From the NCBI GenBank assembly GCA_029862125.1, contig JAOTXY010000012.1, forward strand, positions 1-61,697: a stretch of 61,697 bases of DNA, given 5' to 3'. Shown piece by piece: positions 52,019-60,064 of this stretch. Under the pieces are notes generated by a model that worked only from the letters and a program-made list of their open reading frames with translations, had not been told where the DNA came from and ran no database searches. This stretch comes from Gammaproteobacteria bacterium (lineage in GTDB: Bacteria; Pseudomonadota; Gammaproteobacteria; GCA-001735895). A program made the position numbers and the translations under genes. Position 1 is the stretch's first letter; the number at the start of each line of letters is the position of its first letter.

Positions 52019-53113
52019 CTAATTCAAAACTGCGGGGAAAATATGTTCGCGCAGCAGCTTAAAAAAAAGGGCTTCGTCAGAACCGAAATTGGCTGCGGTT
52101 GATACCACAACCATATTAAGGTGAGGTACTACAAATATAAACTGGCCTCCCAGTCCCAGGGCGAAGTAGGCATCGTTAACCGCAAGCATGCCCACGGTGG
52201 GCTCCTGGTTCTGCAGGCGCCACCATTGATAACCATAGGCGTAGGGGAAGTAGTCGCCTTTACCGAGCACTTGTACGCTGGTTGATTTCCTGACCCATTC
52301 TTCCGGCACGATTTGCTTGCCCTGCCAGCGGCCGTCATTCAAAAACAAAACGCCGAAGCGTGCCATGTCGCGTCGACTCATCTTGAGTCCGCTAACGGTG
52401 TTGGTCACGTTCCCAATGATAAGCGACCAGTTCCAGTTTTCGATGCCAATCGGGTCAAGCAGATACTTCCTGGCGTAATCGTCCACTTCAGATCCAGTAG
52501 CGTTTTTCAGGATATCGGATAACAAAATCGAGCAGCCACCGTTGTAGATCCATTTCTCGCCAGGCGTATGGCTCATCGGCTGATCCAGGGTGAATTTGAG
52601 CCAGTCCTTGCTGCGCATCATCTTGAACTCACTAGTATCGCCGACAACAAATTCATCCCATTCAAAGCCCGCCGTCATCGACAAAACGTGGTCCAGCGTA
52701 ATTTGCTGTTTGCGCGAATCCATGTTGGCAATGTCCGGATACTGCGGGAAGAGCCCAAGCAGATTGCTATCCAGATCGGGCATCTTACCCTGGCCGCGCG
52801 CAATGCCCACCAGTGCTGACGTTACGCTTTTGGTGATGGACTTGGCCGGATGGCGGTAGTCACGACCGTGATACAGGGGTGAAGTGTAGTGTTCGAGCAC
52901 CAGATAATTGTTACGCAGCACCAGCAGCGCATTCATGTCGCCGTATTCCCCTTCATCGATTTTCGCAACCACCCGCTTGAAGTGGGTACTGTCCAGGTTT
53001 TGCGATTCCGGTGTCGCCTCGGTTAACGGAACTTTCGCATTTTCAGCAGCGATCAAGCCTGATTGCCAGCCGATAAAAATCAGTGCAAGCGTACCATTGA
53101 GAAAAATGGTCAT
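52019..53113 (-). CDS. Exported serine hydrolase, class C beta-lactamase family
   Basis: 364 residues from ATG 53111-53113 with a signal peptide (about residues 1-23). Beta-lactamase/D-Ala-D-Ala-peptidase fold: nucleophile motif 'AKSITKSV' (S-x-x-K), Tyr motif 'WIYNGGCSILLSDIL', and C-terminal 'ALGLGGQFIFVVPHLNMVVV' in place of the K-T-G strand. Such proteins are often esterases or 6-aminohexanoate-dimer-hydrolase-like, so antibiotic resistance should not be assumed. A start 10 codons earlier is possible but makes a poorer signal peptide. Confidence 0.85.
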   Translation of the reverse strand: MTIFLNGTLALIFIGWQSGLIAAENAKVPLTEATPESQNLDSTHFKRVVAKIDEGEYGDMNALLVLRNNYLVLEHYTSPLYHGRDYRHPAKSITKSVTSALVGIARGQGKMPDLDSNLLGLFPQYPDIANMDSRKQQITLDHVLSMTAGFEWDEFVVGDTSEFKMMRSKDWLKFTLDQPMSHTPGEKWIYNGGCSILLSDILKNATGSEVDDYARKYLLDPIGIENWNWSLIIGNVTNTVSGLKMSRRDMARFGVLFLNDGRWQGKQIVPEEWVRKSTSVQVLGKGDYFPYAYGYQWWRLQNQEPTVGMLAVNDAYFALGLGGQFIFVVPHLNMVVVSTAANFGSDEALFFKLLREHIFPAVLN

Positions 53114-53211
53114 GGGTAGTCCAGTTTGATAGTTATTATCCAAATGCTATCACAACCCTATTTACCTTTATTGCCGGGGCAATAACGGAAATAATGGTCT
53201 AACCTTATTAA

Positions 53212-53853
53212 ATGCGAATATGTTCCCGTCAAACATTGGCGTTTGCCCTTATGTTGTCGATTGGCTGCGTGGCTAGCGAGCCGAGTGAGGCTGTCGAGAT
53301 CTACAGGTACGTTGACAGCAAGGGCCGGGTTCACCTGACCGACAGGCCGCCGCACAACGGATACCGATTGATGCAGAATGTCGGAAAAAAGTTACGCATG
53401 CCGCGGATCAATTTCCGGGACAAAGACGCTAACCGGAAACGCTTCGCCGGTAAGATTGCCGAGGTTGCGAGACAATACAGGGTCCCGGAGGAGCTGATTC
53501 ATGCGGTTATCACCGTCGAGTCCGCCTACGACCCAAACGCGGTATCTCGTGCCGGCGCGGTTGGACTGATGCAGCTGATGCCGGCAACAGCCAAACGCTA
53601 CGGGGTCGCCAACCGGCGAGACCCATCTGCGAATCTGACTGGCGGCATACGTTATCTCAAAGACCTGTTGTTACGTTTTGATAGCAATCTCGAGCTGGCG
53701 CTCGCCGGCTACAATGCGGGTGAAAACGCGGTCGAAAAATTCGGTAACCGAGTTCCACCGTTTGCCGAAACGCAAAGTTACGTGCGTAAAGTTCTGGAAC
53801 TCTATTCGCAGCAGTTCGCTGAGCCCTCCGACCGCGAACAGGCCGATACCTGA
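53212..53853 (+). CDS. Lytic transglycosylase with DUF4124 domain
   Basis: 213 residues. Signal peptide (about 1-27), DUF4124 ('VEIYRYVDSKGRVHLTDRPP', about 28-50), then the SLT domain from about residue 85. The catalytic Glu is in 'AVITVESAYDPNAVS', followed by 'GAVGLMQLMPATAKRYGV' and 'ALAGYNAGENAVEKFG'. It cleaves peptidoglycan glycan strands in the periplasm. It is followed by a terminator and then by the tRNA fragment. Confidence 0.93.
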   Translation: MRICSRQTLAFALMLSIGCVASEPSEAVEIYRYVDSKGRVHLTDRPPHNGYRLMQNVGKKLRMPRINFRDKDANRKRFAGKIAEVARQYRVPEELIHAVITVESAYDPNAVSRAGAVGLMQLMPATAKRYGVANRRDPSANLTGGIRYLKDLLLRFDSNLELALAGYNAGENAVEKFGNRVPPFAETQSYVRKVLELYSQQFAEPSDREQADT

Positions 53854-53893
53854 CCGAGCCGCCGGTAGTCTGGGTATAGCTGAGGTAGAGAAA

Positions 53894-53919
53894 GAAAAGC
53901 CCCTTCGTCAGGGGCTTTG
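53894..53919 (+). terminator. Terminator after lytic transglycosylase gene
   Basis: AAAGCCCCT with AGGGGCTTT and a 5-nt loop, about 45 bp after the stop codon. The following T-run is short. Confidence 0.7.
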
Positions 53920-53922
53920 AAT

Positions 53923-53970
53923 TGGTGCCGGCACCACGAATCGAACGCGGGACCTACTGATTACAAGTCA
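53923..53970 (-). pseudogene. 3-prime fragment of tRNA-Thr(UGU), probable attachment-site remnant
   Basis: Read on the minus strand, the 48 nt carry the anticodon loop CTTGTAA, the 3-prime half of the anticodon stem, variable loop, a complete T-arm with GTTCGATTC, the 3-prime acceptor strand and CCA. This matches the usual bacterial tRNA-Thr(UGU) 3-prime part. Upstream of the anticodon the match stops, so D-arm and 5-prime acceptor are absent. The T-stem differs from the common form by paired changes that still allow base pairing. Integrases commonly use exactly this section of tRNA genes, so it is best read as an att scar left by an island. Confidence 0.75.
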
Positions 53971-54242
53971 CAGGCCTTCAACGCACCACAACACGCAACT
54001 AGCTAAAAATCATTAACTTACAGGCAACCAAGTAATGTTGTTATGTTGCTGTTTGTTGGGATTTACTGCCCCTTGGTGGACTAAATTTGGTACCCGTTTT
54101 AGAGGAGCTACTCGATGACAATGAGGCAGAAGGCCCGTTTGCACGGCTACGCGATGAAATTATACCTGTAGGAAACGAGAGAAAAGATTAACTATGCAAC
54201 GAACTTCACAGACCACGCCTATCACTCGAAATAGTATGGATT

Positions 54243-54277
54243 TAGCCTTGTCGAGGCTAGTCAACTTAGAAGTTGAC
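54243..54277. promoter_or_regulatory. Two adjacent dyads upstream of metF-like gene
   Basis: TAGCCT-N5-AGGCTA (54243-54259) is followed at once by GTCAACTT-AG-AAGTTGAC (54260-54277). The pair ends 25 bp before the start codon of the metF-like gene. It could be an operator pair or a leader hairpin; no T-run follows. Confidence 0.45.
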
Positions 54278-54302
54278 CTATAAGTAATTTTACGAGGTGC
54301 CG

Positions 54303-55181
54303 GTGTCAGCTTCACAACCTTTAAGTTTCTCCTATGAGTTCTTCCCACCTCGCTCTAAAAAAATGGAACGACGTTTGTGGAGATCGATTGGACAGCTAGA
54401 ACGCCTTAATGCAAGGTTCTTTTCTATGACCTATGGTGCGCTTGGCAGCGCACAACAAATTAGTATTGAGTCGGCAATATCGATGCATCAGGAATCACCG
54501 GTTGCGGTCGCCGCACATTTAACGTGTGCCAACGCAACGGCCAAAGAAATCGATTTGGTCGCGCAAGGTTTTTATGATGCTGGGATAAGGCGCATCGTCG
54601 CTCTACGGGGTGATGCCGTCGAATCCAATGCTTCGGGAAGTGCTATGTACGGTTACCCTTCGGCGGCAGAACTGGTTGGCTCATTGTTAAAAATTGGTGA
54701 TTTCGATATAAGCGTGGCTGCATATCCAGAGGTGCATCCACAGGCAACAAGTGCAAAATCCGACTTATTGCATTTGAAAAGAAAACTCGATGCTGGTGCG
54801 GAACGAGCCATTACCCAGTATTTTTTCGATGCCGATAAATTTTTGAGATTTCGAGATAATGCGCAGCGAATAGGTATCGACAAACCTATTATCCCTGGAA
54901 TATTGCCGATACACGATTTGGAAATGGTGAAAAATTTCAGCCAGCGTTGTGGGGCATCGGTGCCTCCTTCCTATGATGCACTGTTCGCAAGTTTTAAAAA
55001 TAAGCCAGAGGCGCAATATCAACTATCACTGGATTTGTCAGTGGAATTGTGTCAACGCCTCAGCCAGGAAGGTGTCGAACATTTTCATTTATATACACTG
55101 AATAAAACCGACATGTGCTTGGATATTGGACTAGCTTTAGGCGCTTCAATAAGTACGCCTCCGTTTTCATCTGTGGCCTAA
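54303..55181 (+). CDS. Methylenetetrahydrofolate reductase (MetF)-like protein
   Basis: 292 residues from GTG 54303 (GAGG 5 nt upstream; a GTG two codons earlier is possible). MetF barrel motifs: 'SYEFFPPRS' (catalytic Glu), 'SMTYGALGSAQQIS', 'AHLTCANATAKEI', 'GIRRIVALRGD', 'ITQYFFDADKFLRF', 'IIPGILPI' and 'HLYTLNKTDM'. It reduces methylene-THF to methyl-THF for methionine synthesis. Compared with E. coli MetF 'TYGAGGS' reads 'TYGALGS'. It lies just inside the tRNA-scar boundary, and the DNA is more A/T-rich than the left part of the window, suggesting transfer. Confidence 0.88.
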   Translation: MSASQPLSFSYEFFPPRSKKMERRLWRSIGQLERLNARFFSMTYGALGSAQQISIESAISMHQESPVAVAAHLTCANATAKEIDLVAQGFYDAGIRRIVALRGDAVESNASGSAMYGYPSAAELVGSLLKIGDFDISVAAYPEVHPQATSAKSDLLHLKRKLDAGAERAITQYFFDADKFLRFRDNAQRIGIDKPIIPGILPIHDLEMVKNFSQRCGASVPPSYDALFASFKNKPEAQYQLSLDLSVELCQRLSQEGVEHFHLYTLNKTDMCLDIGLALGASISTPPFSSVA

Positions 55182-55273
55182 TAGCGCCCCTTTATGCCGT
55201 AGACACATTCAATAATAAATTAACGTTCTACCCTGCCTCCCTTGACGGTGCTAGTAATAGAATGACGATATAT

Positions 55274-55442
55274 TTATTCTGGTTCCCAAATCTGTTCATA
55301 AATCTCCTCCCGCCATATCTCGACATCATCAGGTGCTTCAATCCCTAGCCTGACTTGGCCGTTGGGGGTCATTCAGAACTGTGATTTTAATATCGTCACC
55401 GATAATGATGGATTCGTGTTGCTTTCGGGTGACTTGTAGCAT
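55274..55442 (-). pseudogene. csrA: Frameshifted csrA (carbon storage regulator)
   Basis: On the minus strand the ATG at 55440-55442, 7 nt after AAGGAG, begins 'MLQVTRKQHESIIIGDD', then 'IKITVLNDP', the N-terminal half of CsrA. After a run of five C (55364-55368 on the plus strand as G) the frame is lost. One nucleotide fewer restores 'GQVRLGIEAPDDVEIWREE' and 'IYEQIWEPE' with a stop at 55274-55276. The repaired protein would be 55 residues with the essential 'R-E-E-I-Y' Arg. So this is csrA with a +1 change in a homopolymer: decay, slippage-based switching, or a sequencing error. Confidence 0.82.
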
Positions 55443-55578
55443 CCTGCTGCTCCTTGTCCGTTGATTGAAGTCAATATACTGCGTTTGAACTTCCGAAACT
55501 GCAAAAAAATACTTTAGGTAGCCTATATTTATTGAATATCTAAATAGATTCGGGCTTGAATGAATCTAGGAAAAAGTA

Positions 55579-55895
55579 ATGAATCGATTAATTTATGTAT
55601 TTGTTTTCCTCTCACTGAAAGTGGGTACCCTTCGGGGGGAAGGTCACTTTTCCTCTACCTTATCCCAGGACTCTCACTTGCCGATTACCTCAACTGCCCC
55701 TGTAAAGTCGTCAAGGTAACTGACGGTGATACCGTTAACGTCCTCGACCAAACCAAAACACTTCATAAAGTCCGATTACAAGGGATAGACGCACCTGAAC
55801 GGAAGCAGGATTTCGGAATGAAGTCAACTCAGAATCTAGCTAAATATGTTGCTGGTCAAAAAGTCAAAGTCGAATACAACAAGCGCGATAACTAG
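55579..55895 (+). pseudogene. Truncated staphylococcal-nuclease-like gene with inserted hairpin
   Basis: From about 55680 the frame reads an SNase-type domain: 'KVVKVTDGDTVNVLD', 'HKVRLQGIDAPERKQDFG', 'KYVAGQKVKVEYNKRD', then a stop at 55893. About half the usual domain (the later catalytic Glu/Arg part) is missing. The signal-peptide-like start 'MNRLIYVFVFLSL' (ATG 55579) is in another frame. Between the two lies an imperfect palindrome (55616-55651, arms GAAAGTG.. / ..CACTTTT). So the gene is broken at both ends. Confidence 0.65.
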
Positions 55896-55904
55896 CGGTG
55901 CTAC

Positions 55905-56076
55905 CTGTACAGGTGCCGAAGGTGACATCTTGAATAATCCCACCCGGCCCTTGCAGTACTCGAATCCAGCACTCCAGTATTTTCTCGCTTCCGGCCGGTC
56001 TAATCCAATTCCGCTTATCCTTTTGATAAATCGCCATTTTATAGGCCGCTTGCAAGTAACCATAAATTAGCGGTGA
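55905..56076 (-). pseudogene. TolA/TonB-type C-terminal domain fragment
   Basis: The minus strand reads 'LIYGYLQAAYKMAIYQKDK', 'RNWIRPAGSEKILECWIRV' and 'GPGGIIQDVTFGTCTGSTA'. This follows the pattern of the TolA C-terminal domain (helix, R-N-W-x-x-P, beta strand with Cys, P-G-G-x-x, 'CTGS'). The end of the domain and everything upstream are missing, and the fragment abuts the truncated nuclease in head-on orientation. Likely a leftover of recombination. Similarity was judged by eye only. Confidence 0.45.
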
Positions 56077-56242
56077 TTGAATTGTATCAAATTGGTTGAT
56101 GGGCGCATTCCGAGACGAGCATCACTCTCGACCAAAAGGGTATCGAGGACGAGTAAGCAATTGACCTCGGTCACTAAACCGCCCACTACCTTTTGCTGTT
56201 TCAAGGAAATGATTGCAACATGGCTAATATGGAGAATGAACA

Positions 56243-56497
56243 ATGAACAAATACATCGCCATTCTATTACTAGCCTTCATAACGTTCTCATCGGCTGTCA
56301 ATGCGGCAGACTTCTTTCTGGAATTTGAACAGGAATGTACAGCAACGGGAAATACTCTCGATTTCAAGTGCAAGAAAAGCACAGAAGAAAGAGCTTTAAT
56401 ATTCTTTCAGGATAAAAAGTGGTATGGAAAGAACCCAGAAAGTGGCACTGTTAGGGAGTTAGGTATTGTAAAAGCGGACCAATTATACTTGTTTTAA
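56243..56497 (+). CDS. Small secreted orphan protein
   Basis: 84 residues with a clear signal peptide ('YIAILLLAFITFSSAVNAA', cleavage after about residue 22) and a 62-residue mature part with two Cys ('QECTATG', 'DFKCKKS'). GGAG about 10 nt upstream of the ATG. The stretch coding for 'IAILLLAF' is identical over more than 20 nt to that of the gene at 57035. No family recognised. Confidence 0.6.
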   Translation: MNKYIAILLLAFITFSSAVNAADFFLEFEQECTATGNTLDFKCKKSTEERALIFFQDKKWYGKNPESGTVRELGIVKADQLYLF

Positions 56498-56661
56498 ATA
56501 ATCCAGTCCTTTTTAGTGGGACGAGTGTCATCCATATACTGAAAGCCACGGGGAAGTTTTATATGTCTGAGTTCGCATACTCAAGTATTCTTGAAGAAAA
56601 TGAAGCAACCGTACGATATGGATCGATCAGAAAAGTTAATAAGTAATACTCGCCTAACAAG

Positions 56662-57045
56662 ATGCTCAAGCTAAGAATAATGACAAGATTCAGGGATCAA
56701 AGAGGATTTAAGAAATACATTACCCTACTTCTATTGGCTGCATTTATTTCATAGGCTTCGGTTGTGCATGGAATCGAGCTTGAAAAAAAGGATTACTTAA
56801 CTCTTATCGTTGGCAATTATATTCACGGCTTCAAGGAGTTTGAAACATCAGTCCTCACTTTTGAAGACTCAGTGAGTGTTGGCATCTATTACGACCTCTC
56901 GACACAAGACGAAAAACGAGCAGTCCAACTTGCGAATAGGTTTCGAGAAAATATACCAAAAATGCTTAAAAAATATCCTTGGGCTACAGATGTACAGTTT
57001 ACAGTCAATGTTTATTCAGAGGATCGCACCAACCGTGGGTATTGA
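56662..57045 (+). pseudogene. Small secreted protein gene with amber codon in the signal peptide
   Basis: Starting at ATG 56662 the frame gives a signal peptide ending 'YITLLLLAAFIS', then TAG at 56752-56754, then in the same frame 'ASVVHGIELEKKDYLTLI' and on to a stop at 57045. The part after the stop could start on GTG 56764 (93 residues) but would have no signal peptide. One in-frame nonsense change in an otherwise intact gene suggests recent decay. Function unknown. Confidence 0.55.
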
Positions 57046-57448
57046 TATACCTAAAAGACCGTTAATCGCCATTCTATTACTAGCCTTTTCAGGTTCGCTT
57101 TTTGCGGAATCTTATCTTTGTATTGGTGAGAAAGGTGCGGGGGTTAATTTTGGAAACGGCATTACTATATCGAGCACGGAATACGATATGTCTAATCAGA
57201 AATATATATTGTCAAATAGAACCGGGGAATGGCGATTATATCGATTTGGCAGTGAAGTGAGCGTATTTAGAGAATGCATTGAATCTACGACTGTAATGAC
57301 ATGCAGAGTCCCAAACGATCCTGACGTCGGATTCTTTACCCGCCATGATTATGGGACATTTAGGATGCTTTATTATACGGGGAAAAATGACGACCCTGAG
57401 CAGGGTATTGTGATGACAATCATGGCGGGAAAGTGTTCCAAAATCTAA
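57035..57448 (+). CDS. Small secreted orphan protein
   Basis: 137 residues if started at GTG 57035 (weak ribosome binding site). Signal peptide 'PLIAILLLAFSGSLFA', mature part with four Cys ('SYLCIGEKG', 'FRECIES', 'MTCRVPN', 'AGKCSKI') that could form two disulfides. Overlaps the previous broken gene by 11 bp. The signal-peptide DNA is shared with the gene at 56243. No known family. Confidence 0.5.
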   Translation: MGIDIPKRPLIAILLLAFSGSLFAESYLCIGEKGAGVNFGNGITISSTEYDMSNQKYILSNRTGEWRLYRFGSEVSVFRECIESTTVMTCRVPNDPDVGFFTRHDYGTFRMLYYTGKNDDPEQGIVMTIMAGKCSKI

Positions 57449-57499
57449 CAGGTTAAGAAGCAACCTCTCCAACCTGATATCACTAGCGCAAGCATCCAA

Positions 57500-57590
57500 T
57501 TTGAGTGGCAGCTTTCTCAATAGCGGACCCCTGTAAAGCCTTGGCAGGAGGCAATCTTCGGCCATTTGCAGACATTCGCAAAATACCGCA
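57500..57590. repeat. Dispersed island repeat, copy A (partial)
   Basis: Carries GGCAGCTTTCTC (57507-57518), TAGCGGAC (57521-57528) and GGAGGCAATCTTCGGCCA (57547-57564), which recur in the same order in the copies near 60.9 and 61.5 kb. It lies in the gap between the secreted-protein gene and the tandem repeat. No coding function seen. Confidence 0.65.
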
Positions 57591-57663
57591 GTCGATGACA
57601 ACAAACCGGCGCATGACTGAATGAAGGGCTGCAAGGCCGCAGAGGGAATTTAGTCTGCTCTTG

Positions 57664-57738
57664 CTTGAGGCTTGAGGCTTGAGGCTTGAGGCTTGAGGCT
57701 TGAGGCTTGAGGCTTGAGGCTTGAGGCTTGAGGCTTGA
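57664..57738. repeat. Heptanucleotide tandem repeat, about 10.7 copies
   Basis: CTTGAGG repeated 10 times without a mismatch plus a 5-nt partial copy, running to within a few bases of the possible TTG start of the globin-like gene. On the plus strand every frame meets TGA, so it is not coding there; the minus strand is free of stops but no gene is evident. Perfect repeats of this kind change length easily. Confidence 0.97.
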
Positions 57739-58196
57739 TCAATAATAGTGTTAGTCTGTTATCGTTGGTATGCAGATATTTCTGTCACAAAGGAGAATTT
57801 TCTATCGAAGACATCTTCAAACACAGTCTTCACAAATGTGAGGAGAACGAGAAGTTTCTAGCTCGATTCTACGAGCATTTTCTCGCCTCGTCACCGCGTG
57901 TGGGGAAAAAATTTGCTGACACCAACTTCGAACGGCAAAAAGAAGCGCTGCGGTTATCGTTGCGCATGATGGCAATGGCCAGCGTAGAGAGCGATGCAGC
58001 GGACCTGTATCTTGAATATATCGCCAAGCGACACGATCGCCATCATTTGAATATCGAGCCCGATCTATATGATCTTTGGCTCGAGGCCTTAATCGATACC
58101 GTGCGCGAATGCGACGACGAGTTTGATGCAGAAGTCGAGCAGGCCTGGCGTTCCGTACTGCGCTACGGTATCGATTACATGATTTCTCACTACTGA
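57735..58196 (+). CDS. Globin-like protein
   Basis: Up to 153 residues. From about residue 24 on the helices fit a bacterial globin or sensor-globin fold: 'ARFYEHFLASSPRVGKKFAD' (helices A-C), 'KEALRLSLRMMAMAS' (E), 'AKRHDRHHLNIEPDLYDLW' (F region with the candidate proximal His), 'LIDTVRECDDEF' (G) and 'VEQAWRSVLRYGIDYMI' (H). The start is odd: an AGGAG at 57791-57795 stands 8 nt before ATC (57804), where an ATG would be expected, while the only canonical-type start is a TTG at the end of the tandem repeat. Translation may use a rare start or the gene may be silenced. Confidence 0.65.
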   Translation: MINNSVSLLSLVCRYFCHKGEFSIEDIFKHSLHKCEENEKFLARFYEHFLASSPRVGKKFADTNFERQKEALRLSLRMMAMASVESDAADLYLEYIAKRHDRHHLNIEPDLYDLWLEALIDTVRECDDEFDAEVEQAWRSVLRYGIDYMISHY

Positions 58197-58312
58197 GACC
58201 TAGACTCTCTAAAGCAGACACCCACCTCACGGTTGCGAGTTTCGATTTGCGGCCAATCGGACGTTCAGTTACTAGATGGGATCAATCGACACTGCCCCTT
58301 TTTTCCCAGGTT

Positions 58313-59671
58313 TTAGGCGTTTTCTAGACCGGTATCCTCACTAATTTGGTCGATGACAGCCTCTACGTTTTCAGCCGCATTCCCTGCATCGCTGGGCGCT
58401 ACCGTATGCATCACGGCTTTCAGCAAATTGAACTTGAAAGACTCGGAATAGTGATAGCTGTACGATGCGCTGGTAGATCCAACCGCAAACCCCTCACCGA
58501 CTGTGCGTATGAAAGCAGTCAGTTGCTCAAAGAAGATGGAAAGTGCATCAGCAAATGGCGCGGCAGTTTCGACTGATTCGGCCGGTGTGATTGTTTCAGC
58601 AACATTCTCCCCGTCGAATGTCACGGGTTGTTCTACGACCGGCGCTGCAGCAGTTGTGGGCGTCGTGACGGGTTCAAGCGCTGCGGTTGCCGGCGCCACC
58701 GGCGCTGATGGTACTTGTTCTACAGCTGGTTCAAGAGTCGGCGTAAGCGCGGTTGGACGGGTTGCCTCTGCATAAGAGACGTTCGAAACCTGGCTCATCC
58801 TGAATCCTATTTTCACGCGGGCCAACTGCCCGGTATCGAACTCGAAACCCTGCGCGATATTGAAGGCAGCGCCGATTTCGCCACTAAAGAACTCATCGGC
58901 GATCGACTCTGCCTGGGCGAAGACGTTCTGGATCGCAGCCAACTCAGATTCGTTCAAGTCGCCCTCGACTTTTAACATCATGCGTGATCGGCTCGACACG
59001 GCGACTTCAGTCGAAGTAAGCGATATCTCATTGTTGGAGTAGGCAACGTCAGAAGCAGAAGTGCTGTCAATGCGCTTCAGGCTAAGTCTGACGATATCGC
59101 CTTCCTGGGTGCGGATCTGGATTGTCGAGCGCTGCTTGCTGCGTGTATCCACCGCCAGTACGGATGCTGAGGATTCGCGATTGGCAGCGACTTCGTCCTC
59201 CAGTTTTGAGAGACCCTGGTCGACCTTGGCCACGGCATCATCGACTTCCGCAACGTCATCATAATCACCGACCGTCTCTCGCACGTAACTCGCCGTCTCT
59301 TCTACCTTCGCGCGGAACGAGATCAGTGATTTCGCAGCCTTTGTCGGCTCCTCTGCTACAAGCTGCTTCGCTGTGCCCAGGGTTTCTTCTGCGACATCAT
59401 CGGACGTAACCGGTTCCTGCTGACGGGCGTAGCTCTGTTGCATTACAGAGAACTTCGCATGGAAATGCGCTTTGAGCACTATGTGGAGTTCTTGCTTGAA
59501 TACGCCGAGCGCGAGTCCTTTCCGACTTTTGCCGTGGTGACCATTTTCGTGGTCGTGTCGCGGGTCCCGAGTCCCCTCCATTCGCTCTGAGCGATGAAAG
59601 TCGGTGCCTGCCGTTGATGACGAGGCGAATCTACTCGCACTCACTGACGTATAAATACCTGAAATATCCAT
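58313..59671 (-). CDS. Large hypothetical protein, DUF5610-like
   Basis: 452 residues, no signal peptide or membrane helix. An N-terminal part with 'LGVFKQELHIVLKAHFHAKF' recalls DUF5610 proteins of gammaproteobacteria. The middle has beta strands and the helix 'DLNESELAAIQNVFAQAESI', then a Pro/Ala/Val/Thr-rich linker (about residues 310-365) and a C-terminal helical part. Function unknown. Base composition is closer to the left part of the window than its neighbours are. Confidence 0.7.
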   Translation of the reverse strand: MDISGIYTSVSASRFASSSTAGTDFHRSERMEGTRDPRHDHENGHHGKSRKGLALGVFKQELHIVLKAHFHAKFSVMQQSYARQQEPVTSDDVAEETLGTAKQLVAEEPTKAAKSLISFRAKVEETASYVRETVGDYDDVAEVDDAVAKVDQGLSKLEDEVAANRESSASVLAVDTRSKQRSTIQIRTQEGDIVRLSLKRIDSTSASDVAYSNNEISLTSTEVAVSSRSRMMLKVEGDLNESELAAIQNVFAQAESIADEFFSGEIGAAFNIAQGFEFDTGQLARVKIGFRMSQVSNVSYAEATRPTALTPTLEPAVEQVPSAPVAPATAALEPVTTPTTAAAPVVEQPVTFDGENVAETITPAESVETAAPFADALSIFFEQLTAFIRTVGEGFAVGSTSASYSYHYSESFKFNLLKAVMHTVAPSDAGNAAENVEAVIDQISEDTGLENA

Positions 59672-60064
59672 GACTACCTGTTTGTGTAAACTGGTCCTAG
59701 GCAGGGTATCGACAGACGATTAGAGTTCTTTAGTTAAATACGCTCATTCAAATGCGTCGATCCCAACGTGGGCGACTTCCATCGTCTGCGGGATGCTACG
59801 GGAAAGGACCGGCAAACGACTAAACAGTTCAGCAATACCCCAGGCAGGATAACATTTGTCCCCGATAGCGGACGCTCAGATTAGCGTCTCCAAAGACTGA
59901 GATCGACCAGGAGCGGACGCCTGATGCGTTTGTTTATAGCTATAAATTACCGGATTTTTCTCAATATACGAAGATCAAATAATACTATCGTCTTACCAGG
60001 TAAATATTTTTAATTGATTGGCCCGGAGATGAACATAAGAGTACCCTGAGATAGGAGGGCGTAA
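59672..60064. other. 393-bp gap with short dyads related to the island repeat
   Basis: No gene recognised. GACGCT-N6-AGCGTC (59871-59888) forms a small hairpin, and AGCGGACG occurs twice (59867 and 59932), as in the dispersed repeats A to C. The right part is very A/T-rich and probably holds the promoter of the lipoprotein gene. Confidence 0.5.

Noticed and set aside
52019-53113. Antibiotic-resistance beta-lactamase
   Set aside because: The motifs fit the broad class C esterase/peptidase family and the K-T-G motif is not visible, so resistance cannot be claimed.
53923-53970. Functional tRNA-Thr gene
   Set aside because: The D-arm, 5-prime acceptor strand and half of the anticodon stem are missing.
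57236-57734. Minus-strand gene covering the heptamer repeat
   Set aside because: The repeat is stop-free on that strand only because of its composition; no start with a binding site and no domain.
57664-57738. CRISPR-like array
   Set aside because: The unit is a 7-bp perfect tandem repeat without spacers, and no cas genes are present.
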